A DNA stretch of 64,000 nucleotides from Bin5 sp965200685 (GTDB lineage: Bacteria > Chloroflexota > Anaerolineae > Caldilineales > Caldilineaceae), in assembly GCA_965200685.1 (NCBI GenBank), contig OZ241379.1, positions 558,001 to 622,000 of the forward strand, written 5' to 3'. This document shows, piece after piece, positions 38,208 to 48,800 of the stretch. Position 1 is the stretch's first letter; every line of letters begins with the position of its first letter. Made by a program: the position numbers and the translations under genes. The notes under the pieces are model-generated. The model searched no databases and was not told where the DNA came from. It saw nothing but the letters and a program-made list of their open reading frames with translations.

Positions 38208-38696
38208 ATGAACGAAAAACAGCAGCCCTTCTTCTGGCTGTTAGCCCAAGTAGGTGCCCATCTAGGGGATTCTGTTTTATGGATCTTGGTGACGGCTGTC
38301 TTGTGGCGACAGGCCAAAGGAAATTCACAGAAGCAGCACACTCTCAAGGGCTGGACCCTATCGCTCCTAGTCGGTCAGCTTGTGACGCTGCTTCTCAAAC
38401 AACTGTTTCAGCAGCCCCGCCCCACTGGGAGCGGACATTTTCTCTACGGGCCCGGGCCCGACGTATATAGCTTCCCCAGCGGACACGGTGTACGTTGCGG
38501 TGTTATATTGTCCTGGGCCAATGCCCTCTGGCCCGGCAGTGGCAAATTTGCCCCATTGCTCGTTCTATGGGTTGGCTGGGCGCGGGTAGCCCTGAAGATC
38601 CACTATAGCAGGGACATTGTCTGGGGTCTGTTCCTAGGCATGGGTCTCTCCCAACTGATTCACAAACACCAAGGGCGAGTTATGACTCGCCACTAA
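38208..38696 (+). CDS. PAP2-family membrane phosphatase
   Basis: 162 residues, about five membrane helices. All three PAP2 motifs: K-x6-RP (KQLFQQPRP), PSGH (SFPSGHGVR) and S-R-x5-H-x3-D equivalents (ARVALKIHYSRDI). It hydrolyses lipid phosphates such as undecaprenyl-PP or phosphatidate. Its 3' end overlaps the convergent protease gene by 4 bp. Confidence 0.92.
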   Translation: MNEKQQPFFWLLAQVGAHLGDSVLWILVTAVLWRQAKGNSQKQHTLKGWTLSLLVGQLVTLLLKQLFQQPRPTGSGHFLYGPGPDVYSFPSGHGVRCGVILSWANALWPGSGKFAPLLVLWVGWARVALKIHYSRDIVWGLFLGMGLSQLIHKHQGRVMTRH

Positions 38697-40762
38697 TCTC
38701 TCTGCACTGGTGTTATACGGTATTCATACAGGGCCTCTTCTGTGGTCACGGGCGTTAGCCCACTGATGACCAACACTGCTTCATTGCCCTGGCCCAACCC
38801 ATTTACCTCAATATGGGCTGTACCGTCTTCCCCCACTGTTACACGTTCAACGCTCACCAATTCTCCATCATGCAATGCCAGGGCCTGCACCAACCACTTC
38901 TGGGAAAGCCAGTTGTCTGTCAATAGCCACCCTTCGCTCTCCCAGCCATCCGCGCCGGCCTCAAAGTCGGCCCAATAGCCAATTGCGGGGATGCTGACAT
39001 CGTCAATGAACCAGCCGGGATAGTTTACCGCGTCATCGGTAACGTACTCAAAGCGTACCCATACCTCCTGGCCGGCGTAGGCGCGCAGGTCGAAGGATTC
39101 CAGCAACCATTGCGGCGTCGTACTGTCAATTGCAGTGGTACTCTCTGCGGTGTAGGCGTGCCCGAAGCTGTTCCCGCTGGGGTTTTGCGCGGTCGTGCGT
39201 TGCCCCGGCAGGACATCCCATTTGCATCCGTCCCGGCTGGCCAGTACATAGCCGTAGTCGTAGTCATCCTCAATATCGTACCACATACGCACATCCATGG
39301 TAAGCTCATCGCCGGAACGCACATCAGAAAAGTCAAACAGCCGGGTCAGACGGGCATCGGAATCGTCCGCGCGATTGCTCCACCAAGCGAAAGCACCACT
39401 ATAGGGCACAACATTGGCAAAGCGTGTGATGGTATCCCCTTGGAAATCAATAACCACATCGCCTCCGCCCTGTAAGATGATATAGTCCACGCCGAAGTTG
39501 TGTACACTCGTCTGGTGCGTCTCAACAGGATATCGATCATAGGATCTTTCTGCAACCGGCTTCTGCAATCTCAACTTCTGGTAGCCATAGATGCCCTCGG
39601 TTCCCAAGGCATCATAATCGTTGACATAGTTGGCGATGACCCAATCGGCAAACAGATCTTCGAACGTTATATCAAGCCCTGCCTCCTGCAGTGTTATGGT
39701 GAATCCGGCAATGCCATTGGCCGCTTGTGCCACCATCGCTCGAGTCAACGCCTCGCCGAATCGCTGTAGGAAGTAGGCCATAAACAGATAGGCACTGTCG
39801 TAATGCTCGCCATTGCCAGCCGGGCTGTCACTCCAAGTGTTCAGTTGTGTGTCCGGTGTATTGGCGTACATGACGCCGACGCCCATATCTGGCGGGTAGC
39901 CAGCAATATCTTTGGCCAATTCACTCAAGCCCTCATTGACCCACGTCTCCTCATTGCGGTCATTGTACCAGTGAACCATGTGCTGAAATTCGTGGGCTAG
40001 AACAGTTTCATAATATTCGTAGTCATCGATATCTTGCAGAAAGTCCAGACTGATGTAAAACATCTCCTTCTGGTTTGAGAACTCGTTCGCCAGAGCACTG
40101 AACTCATCTGAGCTGCTGTAGTAGCCGGCAATGCCGCGTCCCAAATTTGTGGCATGGAGAATGTGTACGCGCGAGGCAGCGTCAATGCCTGGATTCCATT
40201 CTGTACCGAAGAATTCCCGCACCAGCGGATAACTCTTGCTGGAGAAGTTCTCCAACGCTTCAATGAGCGCATCCATGTCAACACTGTGTCCGGTCTCCAC
40301 CCAGGCATAGACCACATCATTTTTGTAGAACAACTCCGCTTCAATTTGAAAATGTTCATTGTTATCTACATTCGCAGCCCAAAACTGAATGCGGTCTCCG
40401 ACCTCATACTCAGGATGGGGCACGATTTGCGGGATGTTGTCCACGCCTGGCCGCAGACGCAGGGCCAGGTCCCGCAGATCCCGGGTGGGGATGACTGATT
40501 CTGCATGGGGCATGGAGCGTTCGGCCACGCCAACATTTGTCGGCAGCTGTGTCGTCTTCTCCGTAGACAGTGCATTTGGAGATTCCAGAACCCTTTGGCT
40601 CTGCACACTGATCTGCACAGTACGGGCGGAACCTCTGTCCTGCATGAAAAAGAAATAACCGACCCCAGCAGCAACGCTCAGACTGCCGATGCAGATAAAA
40701 AAGAACAGGAGAACCATGCCGACGATCAGCAGATTGCGTTTGCTCTGATTCTCAGAATCCAT
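38693..40762 (-). CDS. Secreted/membrane-tethered M6-like metalloprotease (immune inhibitor A-like)
   Basis: 689 residues. An N-terminal membrane helix (VGMVLLFFFICIGSLSVAAG) follows a short cytoplasmic stretch. Zinc motif HEFQHMVHW near residue 257 and the downstream Glu in WVNEGLSELAKD. The C-terminal 250 residues are beta-rich, resembling the MAM-like and binding domains of immune inhibitor A. It cleaves extracellular proteins. Same strand as, and 48 bp after, the large PMT-like gene. Confidence 0.88.
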   Translation of the reverse strand: MDSENQSKRNLLIVGMVLLFFFICIGSLSVAAGVGYFFFMQDRGSARTVQISVQSQRVLESPNALSTEKTTQLPTNVGVAERSMPHAESVIPTRDLRDLALRLRPGVDNIPQIVPHPEYEVGDRIQFWAANVDNNEHFQIEAELFYKNDVVYAWVETGHSVDMDALIEALENFSSKSYPLVREFFGTEWNPGIDAASRVHILHATNLGRGIAGYYSSSDEFSALANEFSNQKEMFYISLDFLQDIDDYEYYETVLAHEFQHMVHWYNDRNEETWVNEGLSELAKDIAGYPPDMGVGVMYANTPDTQLNTWSDSPAGNGEHYDSAYLFMAYFLQRFGEALTRAMVAQAANGIAGFTITLQEAGLDITFEDLFADWVIANYVNDYDALGTEGIYGYQKLRLQKPVAERSYDRYPVETHQTSVHNFGVDYIILQGGGDVVIDFQGDTITRFANVVPYSGAFAWWSNRADDSDARLTRLFDFSDVRSGDELTMDVRMWYDIEDDYDYGYVLASRDGCKWDVLPGQRTTAQNPSGNSFGHAYTAESTTAIDSTTPQWLLESFDLRAYAGQEVWVRFEYVTDDAVNYPGWFIDDVSIPAIGYWADFEAGADGWESEGWLLTDNWLSQKWLVQALALHDGELVSVERVTVGEDGTAHIEVNGLGQGNEAVLVISGLTPVTTEEALYEYRITPVQRD

Positions 40763-40810
40763 ACAGTATCTCCATCTGTAACCAGCAATACATCAGCGAC
40801 CCCTGGGATT

Positions 40811-43800
40811 TCACGGCAGGCTAGCGGCCGGCATCGACCAGACCGACACCGAGCAGGCTAGGGTGTCACTTACAGCTAGAAGCAGCCGCTCTCCCTGCAT
40901 GGCTGTGGCCAGGCCTGTGGGTTTGGCGAATTGCTCGGCCTGGAACTGCCCGGCCGCTGTCCCGTCCGCACGGAAATAGAGGACCTTCCGCTGCTCTGGG
41001 TCGGTTAAAAAGAAGCTGCTATCTAGCAGGCCGGCGAAGTGAGGTGCATCGAACGTATTGGCCCGTGCTGTGGCCCTCTGCCCCTGGCCCGTATCCAGCC
41101 GCCATAATTGGCCTTCATCCGGGCTGATAGCCCAGATAGCTCCATTGGGCAGGGCTAACACATCGGACGGCTGCTCCAATTGTGTGTCCGGCCCACCGAA
41201 CTGTTGTACAACCCGTCCATCTGCCAACACTACGACCCGGTTCCCGCCTGTATCCGCTACGAATAACTGGCCGCCGATGTCCACGCCCATCCCCCGGGGT
41301 CGATAGAAGGTGGTATCCGTGACATCAATCGGCAGCAGCCCGGACGGGTCCAGCCGCCAGATCCGCTGCGCGATCGCATCTAGGAGGAAGACTTCGCCTA
41401 GGACATTGACATCTAAGTCGAACGGCTCCTCGAATTCCGCGCTCGTGATCTCCTCCAGCAGCGCGCCATCGGTCAGGCTGCGTACCACCACCCGCCGGTT
41501 GCCGACATCGGCGATATACACAGTGTCGGCCTCGGGCACGATAGAGATCCCTTTGGGAGCGGAGAAGGCGTCGGCTCCACTGCCACATACCCCTAGCTGC
41601 CACTCCAATTCCAAGGGAAGCTCCGGCAGCCCGGTCGGCAGTTCAGCCGACGAAGGGTCCGTGAAATTCTCCTGGCCCGCAGCCATCTCTGGCGCAGAGA
41701 TATCCACGACGGGAATTGCCAAGGACGAAGTATCGGCTGAGGGCAGCAATGGCAGGAAATATTGGGGTGGAATCGGCGCGACAGCTGTGCCGGGGGCCTG
41801 CCATACCAGATTGATGGGTGTTTCCTCCTCTGCAGCGAGGAAACGAAGTTCAAAATCATGCCAGCCCTGGCTGAGAGGGATCGCCCCACTTGTGCCTTCC
41901 ACAGCACGCCCAGTACGGACTACATCAATGCCATTGACCCGCAATAGAGCCGATGCCAAGGGGGCGGGACAATCCCGCCCAAAGCGGCTGCATTGTCCGC
42001 TCCCTAGATCGAAAGCATACTGGCCTTGTACTGGTGCGGCCAACTTTCCCTGCCAGATGACGCCCACAGCATCCCTGGGCAGGTTACCGGCATGCAGCAA
42101 GGGCTCCCGGCGTTCGGCCAGAAGCGGCTGTCTCTCCAGTGAATTGAGAGTCGTCTCACCTTCTGCGCTGTAATAGGAGGCCAGCAGGCCGCTTTCCAGA
42201 GGGAAGGTGTACAGGGCCTGTCGGGGGATCGGCTCCAACTTACCAGCGGGCCGCTGCCACATGAGGCCGAAATCAGTACTATCCGTGCCGCTGGTATATG
42301 TGACCGCTATGGGCATAACGCCCTGCCGCAATCTGATTATATTGGATGTAACACCGTTGGCACTGTCCAGCAATATCTGCTGCTCCGCTTCCAAGCCGAT
42401 TGCCACCGCTGAGTGCGCGCCCGGCCCGATCTCCATCTGAAAGCCATATATACCACTTTCCGGCGCGTAGAGCAGTCCTTGGCCGCTCAGGTGAAACGGT
42501 GCCTGCATGGGCGGGTCTGTCTGCCAATGGAAAAGCAGGGGGCCTTCATTGCGGTTGAAGACCGCCTGGGAGCGGATATCTTCCGGATTAGGGTCGGCCG
42601 GCTGCTCGCCTTCAAAGTAGGCGAAAGGCAGCCCTTGCAGCGCGACGATCTGCTCACGACTGAGCGGAAAACGCCAGCCGACGATGGCATTCTCTTCGTC
42701 CAGCAGTGGCTCAACAACAGCACCCGAATACAGTTGGCGTAAAAGGGCGAACAGGTCTAAATACGCTAGCGGGACTACGTACTCCACGCCCGCGTCCAAT
42801 TGGGGATTGAAGGGGGCATCGGCCCAGGGTAGATGGTTTACGGGATCCAGGGCGATAATATGCCGGGCAAAAGGCAGCACACCCCCCGCGGCCAGGCGGG
42901 TGGTCGGATGGTTCAGAACCGCAGCAGGGACGATAATAAGCGTGCTTTCCTCGCCACCATTGTCCACAGAAATCTGGAACTGTTCATGCAGATAGCGACC
43001 GATGACGCTGCGGGCAGTGGTCTGGCCAGGGGCCGCAGGCTGGCTGTCGGCCGCGCGCACAGAGCCGAAACCGAGTAAGGCCACCAACAGAATAGACGCA
43101 GCAGCATAGCTAGTGACAGGGCGCAGGACCGGTCGCCATACATCAGCAAACATAGCAACGAATGGGGCCAGACCGATAACCGCCACTGGCAGCAGCAGCC
43201 CCAATAGGAGCGGCAGATGGGCCGGAGCGACCAACGTCAGCCATAAGATCAGCAGCACACCAATGAGGAGGGCCCGGCCCTCTGCCCAGAGCCGGCTGTA
43301 GCGCAGCAGATACACCAACCCCAACAGGGCCAGTAGGCCCGTTACAGGAGGCCATACATCCGCCTGGGTTAGCAACATGCGTAGGAACAGGCCGGCCTCT
43401 TCCCATCTCATCCCTGGCTCGCTTGCGCCATTGCTCCCAGGCAGGGACAAGGAAGTGGATGACAGGAGCAGCCGAGGCAACATGAGGACCCCAGCCAGCG
43501 GCCAAATGGATAGCCAACTCTGGCGACTTTGGGCCGCTGTCAGAATGAACCAGAGGAGCAGCAGGATCCCGGGCAGAAGGTCCGTACTGAGGAGTGCCAG
43601 GCCGCCGAGCAGGCCGGCGACGATGTCCCAGCGGGAATCATTCTGTTGCGTGGCCTTAGCCCACGCCCACAGATGCAAGAGCAGGAGCAGGATCAGAAGT
43701 ACATTCGGATCTGCACCGAAGCTGATGTCCATATGCCAAGTGGCAAAGACCAGCAACAGGGAAGCGACCGTAGCGGTTGCCCGGCCGACTAGGCGAACGG

Positions 43801-44293
43801 TTGCTAGGTAGAGGGCCGGCACAGTGAGGATACCCAACAGCAGCCCCAACAGCAGCAGGCTCTCTAAATCCGCGCCGAATAGGCCGAAAAAAAGGGCTGT
43901 CAACAGGGTGAAAAGCGGTGCAGGGTCCATCAGCAGGCTGGCGAAATCGTCGGTACGCAGGAGTTCCTGGGCACGCAGGCCGGCCGCGCACCCACTCTCT
44001 AGGCAGCTGCCCAGGCCCCAACGATTCCAGATGAACAGCCGCATCAGGGCGAAGAGGAGGACAAGTCCAAAGGCGATGTGGGAACCATCGACCTCTCCGA
44101 TAAAGGACTTCCCGCTTCTCACCCCTCGCCACAGGCCAGCCGGCGCGGCCCCGGCAAAAAGCAGCAGGCCAATGAGCAGAATCAGACCGCCATCTCGCAG
44201 AGCAACGCTGACAGTCGGTTCGGCAGCCCGCAGGAGCGACTGTCCCCAATAGGCGATGAAAAGTGCAGTAAAGAGACGAACGAGACGATACAT
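40811..44293 (-). CDS. PMT-like membrane glycosyltransferase with two PA14-like domains and NHL repeats
   Basis: About 1160 residues from ATG 44293 (MYRLVRLFTALF). Residues 1-430: many membrane helices, with an early acidic luminal loop and FATWHMDISFGADPN, like GT39/PMT-type lipid-linked sugar transferases. About 578-675 and 700-840: two PA14-like beta domains (QAPFHLSGQGLLYAPESGIY; LASYYSAEGETTL). About 905-1155: NHL-type beta-propeller repeats (TVYIADVGNRRVVV, LFVADTGGNRVVVL). The combination is unusual; it probably glycosylates surface proteins or lipids with sensing or adhesion ectodomains. Confidence 0.85.
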   Translation of the reverse strand: MYRLVRLFTALFIAYWGQSLLRAAEPTVSVALRDGGLILLIGLLLFAGAAPAGLWRGVRSGKSFIGEVDGSHIAFGLVLLFALMRLFIWNRWGLGSCLESGCAAGLRAQELLRTDDFASLLMDPAPLFTLLTALFFGLFGADLESLLLLGLLLGILTVPALYLATVRLVGRATATVASLLLVFATWHMDISFGADPNVLLILLLLLHLWAWAKATQQNDSRWDIVAGLLGGLALLSTDLLPGILLLLWFILTAAQSRQSWLSIWPLAGVLMLPRLLLSSTSLSLPGSNGASEPGMRWEEAGLFLRMLLTQADVWPPVTGLLALLGLVYLLRYSRLWAEGRALLIGVLLILWLTLVAPAHLPLLLGLLLPVAVIGLAPFVAMFADVWRPVLRPVTSYAAASILLVALLGFGSVRAADSQPAAPGQTTARSVIGRYLHEQFQISVDNGGEESTLIIVPAAVLNHPTTRLAAGGVLPFARHIIALDPVNHLPWADAPFNPQLDAGVEYVVPLAYLDLFALLRQLYSGAVVEPLLDEENAIVGWRFPLSREQIVALQGLPFAYFEGEQPADPNPEDIRSQAVFNRNEGPLLFHWQTDPPMQAPFHLSGQGLLYAPESGIYGFQMEIGPGAHSAVAIGLEAEQQILLDSANGVTSNIIRLRQGVMPIAVTYTSGTDSTDFGLMWQRPAGKLEPIPRQALYTFPLESGLLASYYSAEGETTLNSLERQPLLAERREPLLHAGNLPRDAVGVIWQGKLAAPVQGQYAFDLGSGQCSRFGRDCPAPLASALLRVNGIDVVRTGRAVEGTSGAIPLSQGWHDFELRFLAAEEETPINLVWQAPGTAVAPIPPQYFLPLLPSADTSSLAIPVVDISAPEMAAGQENFTDPSSAELPTGLPELPLELEWQLGVCGSGADAFSAPKGISIVPEADTVYIADVGNRRVVVRSLTDGALLEEITSAEFEEPFDLDVNVLGEVFLLDAIAQRIWRLDPSGLLPIDVTDTTFYRPRGMGVDIGGQLFVADTGGNRVVVLADGRVVQQFGGPDTQLEQPSDVLALPNGAIWAISPDEGQLWRLDTGQGQRATARANTFDAPHFAGLLDSSFFLTDPEQRKVLYFRADGTAAGQFQAEQFAKPTGLATAMQGERLLLAVSDTLACSVSVWSMPAASLP

Positions 44294-44303
44294 TACAGAA
44301 CAC

Positions 44304-44355
44304 CTGTGGTCTGTGGCTCGTGGCCAGTAACTGTTATTACTGGCCACTGCAATTC
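44304..44355. repeat. Palindromic intergenic repeat (best copy)
   Basis: GTGGCCAGTAA (44320-44330), 6-nt loop CTGTTA, TTACTGGCCAC (44337-44347): a perfect 11-bp stem. It is followed by TGCAATTCA, shared with 26341-26355 in reverse. Flanked by CTGTGGTCTGTGGC, which recurs inside the coding region at 48935-48950. Located between the PMT-like and CtaG-like genes. Confidence 0.65.
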
Positions 44356-45334
44356 AGGGTTTGGGTTCCAAGACTCGATGCTCCAGGCCGGGGGCAATTG
44401 TCCGTTCAGTAGCATGCCAACTGATCGGTGGCGGTTTTGATGCTTCGAAATTGCGAAAAATTCGGCTCAACAGGGCAATCGCAACGCTCACGTAGACGAT
44501 ACTGCCGAGGAACCAGATCATCCCCCCGCTGATCATCTGATCCTGCAAGACCGTCAGGCCCGGAGTTGTCGGCTGGCTGCCATAAAAATCGTAGGCTGGC
44601 GTTTTGCGGAAGGCCAGAGTCATACCCGTCACCATATTCGGCACTTCGCCCCCCACAATGATGTAAACAAAGCCCAGCCCCGCAGGCATCACTGGGTGCA
44701 GCCGAGGGCCGGTCCCCAACGGATGCCACCAGAAAAGCATAGATGTACCCCACAACCCCCACAGACCAACGTAATAGAACAGCGGACGAGCCAGCAACCA
44801 GTTGGCAATCTCCGGTTCATGCCAGAACAGAAAGAAGACGAATGTCAACAACCAGACAACGAACGGATATGTCGCTCTGCGAATGAAGCGGCCTGTCCAT
44901 GTAGACCTTTTGAGGATGGACACTGTCCGCCGGCGGAAAGAAGCCGGTAGGCCGCGTAGGATAATATGAAGCGGACAGGCCAGCCACAGAAGAGGGGGGG
45001 CGAGCAGCCCGACCAGAAGCTGTTGCGCGGCCCGTCCCATGAGGTACTCCTGCTGCAGGGCCACGACCGGCGAAAGGAAGGCAAGCACCAGAGCCAATAA
45101 GCCTGCGGCAAAACTGAACAAGCGCCCAACAGTTGCTAACGCCCCACGGGTGCGCCGTAGCCGCAACCATCCCCATACATACAGGGCACTCATGCCCAGC
45201 AGCAGCAACATTGACCCAAGATGAAACGTCCCGTTGATTTGGCCTGTCAACGGAACTTCCCATGCAATGGCACTACGTGATGTGTGCATCACTTCAAACA
45301 TCCAGATTGGAACCAGATCCATGTATACAAGCAT
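44354..45334 (-). CDS. CtaG-like cytochrome c oxidase assembly membrane protein
   Basis: About 326 residues from ATG 45334 (MLVYMDLVPIW); ATG 45322 is an alternative, and a much longer reading would collide with the divergent ATL gene. Seven or so membrane helices; SALYVWGWLRLRR, HIILRGLPASFRRRT, FLFWHEPEIANWLL and MLFWWHPLG fit the Caa3_CtaG family, thought to help insert copper into cytochrome oxidase. No oxidase genes are next to it. Confidence 0.87.
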   Translation of the reverse strand: MLVYMDLVPIWMFEVMHTSRSAIAWEVPLTGQINGTFHLGSMLLLLGMSALYVWGWLRLRRTRGALATVGRLFSFAAGLLALVLAFLSPVVALQQEYLMGRAAQQLLVGLLAPPLLWLACPLHIILRGLPASFRRRTVSILKRSTWTGRFIRRATYPFVVWLLTFVFFLFWHEPEIANWLLARPLFYYVGLWGLWGTSMLFWWHPLGTGPRLHPVMPAGLGFVYIIVGGEVPNMVTGMTLAFRKTPAYDFYGSQPTTPGLTVLQDQMISGGMIWFLGSIVYVSVAIALLSRIFRNFEASKPPPISWHATERTIAPGLEHRVLEPKP

Positions 45335-45459
45335 AGCCGCGCCGCTACGATTTGCCAAACCAAGGGCAGCAGGGCAGGGTTTACAGCCTTGCTTCTTGGC
45401 ATATTGGCGTTCCTGCTGTAGGCTGTCCTTCATTACAACAGCCCAGAAAGCGAGAGACA

Positions 45460-45825
45460 ATGCACATCTACCAAACCATCCTCCTCGTTGTTCGGCAGAT
45501 CCCACGGGGGCGGGTGGCAACATACGGCCAGATCGCGTGGATCGTGGGGGCGGCATCGCCGCGCATGACCGGTTACGCGTTGGGCGGCCTGCCATCAGAC
45601 ACAGACATCCCCTGGCAGCGGGTGGTCAACAGCCAAGGAGGCATCAGCCCCCGGGGGGATCCTCTGGCCACGGACCGCCAACGAAAGCGGTTGGAGGCCG
45701 AGGGCATCGAATTTCTGCCCGACAGCCGCATCGATCTAGGCCGCTTTGGCTGGGACGGACCAGACCCGGATTGGCTGGAAATGCACGGGTTAAGCACGGA
45801 CAATTTTGTCCAACGCATTCCATAA
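45460..45825 (+). CDS. Alkyltransferase-like (ATL) DNA damage-sensing protein
   Basis: 121 residues from ATG 45460 (MHIYQTILLVVRQIP). MGMT-like DNA-binding fold: RGRVATYGQIAWIVG, MTGYALGGLP and PWQRVVNSQG. The acceptor cysteine of MGMT (PCHRV) is Trp52, the hallmark of ATL proteins, which flip and bind O6-alkylguanine and recruit nucleotide-excision repair. The family's usual PWHRV is PWQRV here. Confidence 0.93.
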   Translation: MHIYQTILLVVRQIPRGRVATYGQIAWIVGAASPRMTGYALGGLPSDTDIPWQRVVNSQGGISPRGDPLATDRQRKRLEAEGIEFLPDSRIDLGRFGWDGPDPDWLEMHGLSTDNFVQRIP

Positions 45826-45882
45826 CATGCAAGATCTCCCTGCCAACTCTGCCCTGGCGCAATCCCCGCAACACCCTGCCCA

Positions 45883-48800
45883 CTAAGCACAAGTCACTGT
45901 GGGGCGGCGTTGTTTCGTTATTTGATGGGTGAACGCCTCGCCCACAACCCGCAGATCTGCATTATCAAACCCGCCGAGCAGTGCAAAGGTGCCTACGTAT
46001 ACCGCCCAGCCGGGCAGAACTGCCAACCATACACTGATCCCAGCAGTGGACAGGCCGTACAGGAGGGCCCCCATAGCCATGACCGACACGGCCGGCCGCC
46101 AGATCAGATCCAGCCAGGGCACTAGCCCCACATGCCGTCGAACACTCCAACAGAAAGGGATCAGCAGACTGAATTCACTGAGAATCGTCACAATGGCCGC
46201 GCCGATGTAATCAAATACTGGGATAACCAGGAGATTGCCAGTTAGGTTAAAGGCAACGCCGAAAATGAATGCCTTTGTCAGATAACGCTGTTGGTTGACT
46301 GCAATCAGCACATATTGGGTCACGCTGTTGACAAAGCCAACCGGTATACTCCAGATGAGCACCTGCAGGGCCAAGGCGGCCCCGCCCCGATAGCTGAGAG
46401 TGCTGCCGAGGACGGAGACGGTATCCGGCACGTTCAGGAACTCCACACCGCCGAGAATGTAGATCAACGGCTCGGCCAGCACAGTGATCGTCATAGCCAA
46501 GGGCAGGCTGGCCAGCAGGAGCAGACGTACGCTGAGGATGTACGACCGTAGCAGCCCAGAATCATGCGGGGAAAACTGCCGCGCGTAGCGACTCATCAGC
46601 GGAAATACAGCTAAGGTGAACGTGCTGGGGATGATATTCAAGCCATCCAGATATTTGAGGGAGGCACTGTACAGCCCCACACTGAATGCCCCGGCCAAAG
46701 GGCGCAAAATCCAGATGTCAATGCGCCAGAAGATCGTGGCCAGCAGGTGGTTGATCATCAGCGGACCGCTCGTACCGATCATCCACTTCTGCAGAGGCCA
46801 GTCCCATTTCCATTCGGGTTGGAAGAGGACCGAGCGCACCAACCAGGCCAGCCACAGCAGCTGGACGAAATTTACCAACAGAGCGACCCATGCCAGCCCG
46901 ATAATCCCCCAGCCTAGCAACAACACAAGCGCGCCCAACGTAACCTTTAGCAAGACCATGGCACTGCCGAGGCTGGCAGGATACTCCATCTTTTCAAAGG
47001 CATAGAAAAGATTGCTGAAGGCATCAGCCCAGTTGGCGACGAGCATCACCAGGGCAAACACAGCCATAGCCTGCAGCTCCTCCCACCCTATGCTCCCTCT
47101 GAACCAGTAGCCGCCCATCACCGCCCCCAGCACGATCAGGCTTCCCGCCCACAGGAGAGTACGTAAGGCCAGTACATTCGTCAGATAGCGGCTGGCCTTG
47201 CCCTTGTCTGCAGCCACATCCCGAGTGAGGAGTGTCCCCAAGCCATAGCGACTGAAGATCTCAAAGAAGCCGTACACTGCCACAACGAAGGCATATTTGC
47301 CGTTCCCCTCAGGCCCCAACAGACGTAAATACAACATGGCAAAGGAGAAATCAATGGCTTTGTTGGCCAGATTGAGGCCCATGGGCACCAGCGAATTCTT
47401 GGCAACGGTCCGCACTTCGCCGGCCATCAATTCCGGGCGATAGTAGCGTCCCCAGCCCCACCACAAGAGCAGCAACAGACTCGTCATCACCGCTAGGAAG
47501 CTGATATAGAGGCCCAGTTTCAAACTCATGGGGCTATAGGTGAAGCGCACGGTCCATTGGCCACTTTGCGGTAGATAGACTGTGCGGAAGGCCCCATTGG
47601 CCCGCTGGATCTGCAGCTCTTTCTCCTGGCTTTCGTCGCCGCCAAAGGGCCGTAAAAATGCCTTCCAGCCGGGGACATAGGCATCCGTGAGGACTAACCA
47701 GCCCCGGTCACTGAGATTGACATCCACAAAAACTTGGTTGGCCGTGTAGAGGCTAATGGACGTATCAGCGATCTGTGGGCTAGATGGAATGAGGGCATCT
47801 GCGCTGCCCGCCGGCTCCTCAATGAAGACCGTCTGGCGCAGGTCTGCCTCAAGGAGAGGCTGGGATTCTGCGGGCAGGACGACCGCCTCGCGCACGATGA
47901 ATGCCCGCGGGAATGCTTCCCGATTCTCATAAACCCGCAGCGCGGCATCCTGGTAGATCTCCGGCCATGTGTCCAGATTGGGGACTACCAATTCGGTCAG
48001 AATATATTTGACACCGAGCAGGTCCAGCAGAGGGTTTTCCAACACAGCCAAGGGAGTGCCGCCAATGGCGTACAGGGGTGCAATGCGATTATAGAGCAGT
48101 TCACCACTCTGATCTGCAATGCGGTTCATCAAATTCACATACTGCTTCAGAATGATCGAATCATAGCCGCGGATGTCCTGCCAACCGTAGTACATACCCA
48201 CATTGGCATTGAACGTTTTGGCTCCGGGCGGGTCAAAGGTCGTAAAGCGAAACGGGGCCCCCAGAGTTCCAGCAGCCGGGCCCTGCCCCATGTCCGCGGC
48301 TATGTTCTCTTTTTCATGGATGAACTGTACCAGCGGTGGGACGTTTTGCAGGGGGGAGAGGGTTGGGTCCGTGGCTGGGTTGAACGTGCCATGGACAGCA
48401 TAGAGATCCAGCGCAAGAACCAGGACCACTAGGTACGGAGCCTGGGAAGCAAGAGGGGTTCTCCGTATCAGCAGCCACACCAGCATGCCGCTGGCAACAG
48501 CGACACTGCCAAAGCGCGCCAGGCCGACACTCTGGTACCCCCAAAACATGCGCCCATCAGCAAAGGCCGCCTGGGCCAGGTCGGAGCTATCAACCACCTG
48601 TTGGGCCAGGGCTATGAAGGGAGCGGGCACAAAATAACTGGCAACACACAGCAGCAGCGCGGCGAGGCCAGCACCAATGAATAGAAATGTAACCCCTATG
48701 ACCGGCACCTGCAGTTTCCCTGGCCATTGGTGTTTCAACGAGAGCACCTGCTCCAACCCGATCCCACCCAGCATCGCGGTCGCCAGTGTGAAGGGAAAGA

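Noticed and set aside
45335..45595. Longer start for the CtaG-like gene
   Set aside because: It would overlap the divergent ATL gene almost to its middle and add non-membrane Arg/Pro-rich sequence.
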